A stretch of DNA of 9,056 nucleotides from an uncultured Flavobacteriaceae bacterium. Its GTDB lineage: Bacteria > Bacteroidota > Bacteroidia > Flavobacteriales > Flavobacteriaceae. Positions 5,608 to 9,056 of the stretch are shown piece after piece (position 1 is the stretch's first letter; each line of letters begins with the position of its first letter). The notes below the pieces were generated by a model. The model did not search any database and was not told the origin of the DNA. It saw only the letters and a program-made list of their open reading frames with translations. The stretch lies in assembly GCA_947311815.1 (NCBI GenBank), contig CAMZMA010000005.1:1-9056 (forward strand), given 5' to 3'. Both the position numbers and the translations under genes were made by a program.

Positions 5608-8502
5608 ATGAATCACACAACGCTACTTTTCTTAGAAAAATCTTTAAAAGGACAACTTTTTTTTGATAATTTACACAAAACTATATATGCAACAGATGCT
5701 TCTGTGTATCGTAAAATTCCATTGGCAGTTGCTTATCCAGAAGATGTAAAAGACTTACAAATTCTTATCGATTTTTCCACTAAAAACAATATTACATTAA
5801 TTCCCAGAACCGCAGGAACTTCTCTTGCAGGACAATGCGTGGGAGATGGTATTGTGGTAGATGTTTCTAAACATTTTACCACTATTTTAGGGTTTGATGA
5901 AGCGCATAAAACCATTACCGTACAACCTGGAGTTATTAGAGATGAACTCAACTTATTTTTAAAACCTTTCAGATTGTTTTTTGGTCCCAATACTTCAACC
6001 TCTAATCGGTGTATGATTGGCGGAATGGTTGGTAATAACTCATCTGGTAGCACCTCGATAAAATACGGAGTTACACGCGATAAAATCATCAGTATTGATG
6101 CTGTTTTAAGCGATGGAAATTTGGCTACGTTTACCGAAATTTCTTCGGAAGAATTCATCAAAAAGACAAAAGAAAATACTTTAGAAGGAAAAATTTACAA
6201 AGCACTTTACACCGAATTATCCGAAGTAAAAAATCAAGAGGAAATTAAAAAAGAGTTTCCGAAACCCAATATTCACAGAAGAAATACAGGATATGCTGTT
6301 GATGTTTTGTTAGATTCTGATTTATTTGGTGGTAAAAATCCAAAGATTAATGTAGCAAAATTATTGTCAGGAAGCGAAGGGACACTCGCTTTTTCTACGG
6401 CAATTACCGTACAATTAGATGATGTGCAACCACCTGTAAGTATCATGATTACACCACATTTTGAGAGTGTAAACGAGAGCTTAAAAGCAACCGTTATTGC
6501 TATGAAACACAACTTGTACACTTGCGAATTGATGGATAAAGTAATTTTAGATTGCACAAAAAATAACCGTGAACAAGCAAAAAACAGGTTCTTTTTACAA
6601 GGCAATCCGAAAGCTATTTTAATGTTAGAAGTCGCTGCAAATACGCTTGAAGAAGCAGAGAATTTAGCAGAGAATTTAATTGAAGATTTAAAAAAGCAGC
6701 ATTTTGGCTATCATCATCCGAAGATTTACGGAGCAGATATTCCGAAAATATTTACGCTCAGAAAAGCAGGTTTGGGCTTACTTGGTAATATTGTGGGCGA
6801 TAAAAAAGCAGTAGCTTGTATAGAAGATACTGCAGTCGCTTTACAAGATTTACCCAATTATATTGATGAATTTTCTGCCATGATGGAAAAATACCAGCAA
6901 GAGGCCGTTTATTATGCACATGCAGGTGCAGGCGAAATTCATTTACGTCCGATTTTAAATTTAAAAAAATCGGAAGATGTCACTTTATTTAGAAAAATAA
7001 CTACCGAAACAGCTCAATTGGTTAAAAAATACGGAGGTTCTTTTAGTGGCGAACACGGAGATGGAATTGTACGTGCAGAATTTATTCCGCTAATGATTGG
7101 CGAACAAAATTACCAATTATTACGACGTATTAAAAAAGCATTCGATCCAAATAACGTTTTTAATAAAGGAAAAATTACCGATGCTTTTGCGATGGACAAA
7201 AGTTTGCGTTACGAAGTAGATAGAAAAGAACCTGTTATAAAAACCATTCAAGATTTTACAGCTAGCGAAGGTATTTTAAAACTCGCCGAAAAATGCAACG
7301 GTTCTGGCGATTGTAGAAAACCTGTTTCGGCAGGTGGCACAATGTGTCCGAGTTACAGAGCTACTAAAAACGAAAAAGATACTACAAGGGCAAGAGCGAA
7401 TACTTTACGTGAATTCTTAACAAACTCTACCCAAGAAAACAAGTTTAATCACCAAGAACTCAAAGCCGTTTTCGATTTGTGTTTAAGTTGTAAAGCCTGT
7501 GCTAGCGAATGCCCAAGTAATGTAGATGTAGCCGCATTAAAAGCTGAATTTTTATATCAATATCAAGAAACAAATGGATATTCTTTTCGGAGTAAATTGT
7601 TTGCCAATAATGTAAAATATAATAAATTAGGAAGCATTACACCTGCACTTACCAACTTTTTTCTAAACACTATTTTGGCAAAAAAAATAATGGGAGTTGC
7701 TACCGAAAGACCGATTCCGAAACTTGCTAAGGAGACGTTTAAAAAATGGTTTAAAAAACAATCTTCTTCTAAAAACACTAAAAAAGTATATTTATTTGCA
7801 GATGAATTTACCAATTATTATGACACGTCAATTGGTAAAGATGCTGTTTATCTATTAGAAAAATTAGGGTATCAAATATTAATTTTGAATCACGAAGAAA
7901 GTGGACGGAGTTTTATATCAAAAGGATTTTTAAAAGAAGCAAAAGCGATTGCGAATAAGAATGTGACTGTTTTTAAAAATTGTATCACAAATGAAACGCC
8001 ATTAATTGGTATCGAACCTTCTGCAATTTTAACATTTAGAGATGAGTACATTCGGTTGGCAGATGATAAAAAAGCTGCTGAAAAAATAGCCGAAAACACC
8101 TTTACTTTTGAAGAGTTTTTACAGAAAGAACATCAGCAAAAAAAGATAGACATTACCTTGTTTACTAAAGAAGCTAAAGAGTTAAAAATTCATGGGCATT
8201 GTCATCAAAAAGCCTTGTCTGGTACAATTGCTTCTTTCGAAATTTTAAACATTCCTAAAAACTATACGGTTAGCATTTTAAATACGGGTTGTTGCGGAAT
8301 GGCAGGTTCTTTTGGTTACGAAAAAGAGCATTACAAATTAAGCATGCAAGTGGGTGAGGACACCTTGTTTCCAAAAGTTAGAAACGCCTCAAAAGACACT
8401 GTAATTGTAGCAGCAGGAACCAGTTGCCGACATCAAATTTTTGATGGAACACAACGTGTTGCCAAACATCCTATTACGGTTTTAAGAGAAGCTTTACGGT
8501 GA
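5608..8502 (+). CDS. FAD-binding and (Fe-S)-binding oxidoreductase (GlcD-GlpC fusion, YdiJ-like)
   Basis: From ATG 5608 this is a 964-residue flavo-iron-sulfur dehydrogenase, probably oxidising a D-2-hydroxy acid (D-lactate, D-2-hydroxyglutarate or similar) and passing electrons to the respiratory chain. The PCMH-type FAD domain comes first: RTAGTSLAGQ from R67, then GPNTSTSNRCMIGGMVGNNS and LLSGSEGTLAF. The FAD-oxidase C-terminal domain follows, with AHAGAGEIHLRP, GEHGDG (H483) and FDPNNVFNKGKI. A ferredoxin-like segment has cysteines C563, C569 and C580, then CLSCKACASECP from C625, fitting two 4Fe-4S clusters. The C-terminal GlpC-like cysteine-rich part has HGHCHQK (C865) and GCCG (C895-C896). 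The frame extends upstream to 5527, but that start overlaps the divergent gene and adds 27 residues unlike the family; MNHTTLLFLEKSLKG fits the usual N-terminus. The exact substrate is not decided by the sequence. Confidence 0.88.
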   Translation: MNHTTLLFLEKSLKGQLFFDNLHKTIYATDASVYRKIPLAVAYPEDVKDLQILIDFSTKNNITLIPRTAGTSLAGQCVGDGIVVDVSKHFTTILGFDEAHKTITVQPGVIRDELNLFLKPFRLFFGPNTSTSNRCMIGGMVGNNSSGSTSIKYGVTRDKIISIDAVLSDGNLATFTEISSEEFIKKTKENTLEGKIYKALYTELSEVKNQEEIKKEFPKPNIHRRNTGYAVDVLLDSDLFGGKNPKINVAKLLSGSEGTLAFSTAITVQLDDVQPPVSIMITPHFESVNESLKATVIAMKHNLYTCELMDKVILDCTKNNREQAKNRFFLQGNPKAILMLEVAANTLEEAENLAENLIEDLKKQHFGYHHPKIYGADIPKIFTLRKAGLGLLGNIVGDKKAVACIEDTAVALQDLPNYIDEFSAMMEKYQQEAVYYAHAGAGEIHLRPILNLKKSEDVTLFRKITTETAQLVKKYGGSFSGEHGDGIVRAEFIPLMIGEQNYQLLRRIKKAFDPNNVFNKGKITDAFAMDKSLRYEVDRKEPVIKTIQDFTASEGILKLAEKCNGSGDCRKPVSAGGTMCPSYRATKNEKDTTRARANTLREFLTNSTQENKFNHQELKAVFDLCLSCKACASECPSNVDVAALKAEFLYQYQETNGYSFRSKLFANNVKYNKLGSITPALTNFFLNTILAKKIMGVATERPIPKLAKETFKKWFKKQSSSKNTKKVYLFADEFTNYYDTSIGKDAVYLLEKLGYQILILNHEESGRSFISKGFLKEAKAIANKNVTVFKNCITNETPLIGIEPSAILTFRDEYIRLADDKKAAEKIAENTFTFEEFLQKEHQQKKIDITLFTKEAKELKIHGHCHQKALSGTIASFEILNIPKNYTVSILNTGCCGMAGSFGYEKEHYKLSMQVGEDTLFPKVRNASKDTVIVAAGTSCRHQIFDGTQRVAKHPITVLREALR

Positions 8503-8721
8503 TGTTTTTCAAGAAGGATGTATAAAAATTAGTCGTTCCTAATAAGCCTATTGAAGGTAGAAATTTCAATTAATTATATCGAGTCTAATTTTTTTTTGAT
8601 TAATTTTAGTTAAGAGAAATTTTAGAGTTTTCCCTTTTTTCTATGGAGCAAAATTTTCTTTGTGCATCCATTTTCTAATATTAGGACTTCTAAATTCAGG
8701 GTAGTTTTTCTAAATCCTTAG
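8503..8721. other. Gene-free, AT-rich stretch after the oxidoreductase
   Basis: All frames are broken by frequent stops and I see no RNA gene, promoter or convincing terminator hairpin. Because the next stretch is the eroded 3' end of a pseudouridine synthase gene on the same strand, part of this region may be the unrecognisable remainder of that gene. Around 8703-8733 the sequence seems to alternate between two frames of the same family motif. This is inference. Confidence 0.4.
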
Positions 8722-8919
8722 CTCGAACTCAGGTTTTTAAGTATTGACAATCCTATTTTAGGTGATTTAACGTATGGTAAAGAAAATCTGTTTCTAAAAG
8801 GGAAAGGTTTTTATTTATATGCACAATCTTTAGTATTTATACATCTTTTTACTCATAAAAAAATGCTGATTTCTAAGAAAAATTCTAAGAAATTTGAAAA
8901 GATTTTTGGTATAAACTAA
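8722..8919 (+). pseudogene. Decayed 3' end of an RluA-family pseudouridine synthase
   Basis: A 65-codon frame after TAG 8719-8721 ends at TAA 8917-8919. It contains SIDNPILGDLTYG, KGKGFYLYAQSLVFIH and ISKKNSKKFEKIF, the usual C-terminal pattern of RluA-type rRNA/tRNA pseudouridine synthases (GHPIxGDxxYG, GLYLHAxxLxFxHP). Upstream, LRFLSIDNP looks like the family's RTHQLRVFLSSIDNP with single codons missing. CGAACTCAGG looks like the RTHQLR coding sequence with about eight bases lost, which shifts the frame. The catalytic-aspartate region (HRLD) is not found upstream. Intact proteins have about 220-320 residues, so this is a fragment that cannot be active. From base 8840 on it is also the left arm of a perfect palindrome. 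Confidence 0.6.
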
Positions 8920-9056
8920 TCTCAATCATCGTTCTTTTCAATTTGATTAACAAATTGAAAAGAACGATGATTGAGATTAGTTTATACCAAAAATCTTTTC
9001 AAATTTCTTAGAATTTTTCTTAGAAATCAGCATTTTTTTATGAGTAAAAAGATGTA
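8840..9056. repeat. Perfect 217-bp palindrome: 106-bp arms, 5-nt loop
   Basis: Bases 8840-8945 are the exact reverse complement of 8951-9056, with only ATTAA (8946-8950) between them. I compared all 106 positions and found no mismatch. The arm begins inside the RluA-type fragment, runs through its stop codon, and the right arm ends exactly at the last base of the window, so its true length is unknown. It is either a recent tail-to-tail inverted duplication or a fold-back artefact of amplification or assembly. Confidence 0.95.
8977..9056 (-). CDS. Second copy of the RluA-type C-terminus, entering from the right (partial)
   Basis: On the minus strand the right palindrome arm encodes the same final 26 residues as the + strand fragment (HLFTHKKMLISKK... 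to FGIN) and stops at the complement of 8977-8979. If the inverted repeat is real, this may be the 3' end of an intact pseudouridine synthase gene lying outside the window, with the + strand fragment as its decayed partial copy. If the palindrome is an artefact, this copy does not exist. Confidence 0.35.
   Translation of the reverse strand, partial: HLFTHKKMLISKKNSKKFEKIFGIN

Noticed and set aside
5733..6605. Minus-strand open frames within the oxidoreductase gene (also 7563-7814 and 7890-8099)
   Set aside because: They are reverse-strand shadows of conserved FAD and Fe-S domain coding sequence, without promoter or family features.
8840..9056. Hairpin telomere of a linear replicon
   Set aside because: Linear chromosomes or plasmids with hairpin ends are not known to me in Flavobacteriaceae, and no protelomerase-type gene is visible; duplication or artefact is simpler.

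Overview
The window looks like chromosomal DNA of a marine-type Flavobacteriaceae (Bacteroidota). It is very AT-rich, and its protein families are typical of that group: a secreted M14 zinc carboxypeptidase with a divergent FAD/Fe-S dehydrogenase, a CsaA-like tRNA-binding protein and a DUF962/Mpo1 membrane protein. Several genes are preceded by the Bacteroidota sigma -7 motif TAnnTTTG rather than a sigma70 -10 box. No species can be named from the sequence alone.

Layout. 1-76 is the probable 3' end of an unidentified + strand gene. 185-907 encodes a short-chain dehydrogenase of the sepiapterin/benzil reductase type. 1068-1693 is a toxin-first type II toxin-antitoxin pair (HigB/RelE-like toxin, XRE antitoxin). 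1694-2186 has no intact gene. It holds a 202-bp MITE-like element with perfect 20-bp terminal inverted repeats and 10-bp target duplications (1730-1951), followed directly by the surviving C-terminal third of a DinB/YfiT-family gene (1954-2157). 2187-2992 is a two-gene operon, DUF962 protein plus csaA, joined by an ATGA overlap. Convergent to it, 3036-5528 (minus) encodes a large secreted M14 peptidase. A 79-bp divergent promoter region separates that gene from a roughly 964-residue FAD-binding plus Fe-S oxidoreductase (5608-8502).

The right end, 8503-9056, is eroded or rearranged. A decayed RluA-type pseudouridine synthase 3' end (8722-8919) runs into a perfect palindrome with 106-bp arms and a 5-nt loop (8840-9056). 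The palindrome fills the window to its last base, so it is either a tail-to-tail inverted duplication or an assembly or amplification fold-back.

The intact genes are mostly independent housekeeping or degradative functions; only the toxin-antitoxin pair and the DUF962-csaA pair are clear units. The interest is in genome plasticity: between 908 and 2186 a toxin-antitoxin cassette, a small non-autonomous transposable element and a truncated gene lie side by side, which marks an accessory insertion site. I found no convincing new multi-gene system, CRISPR array, phage gene, tRNA or rRNA.
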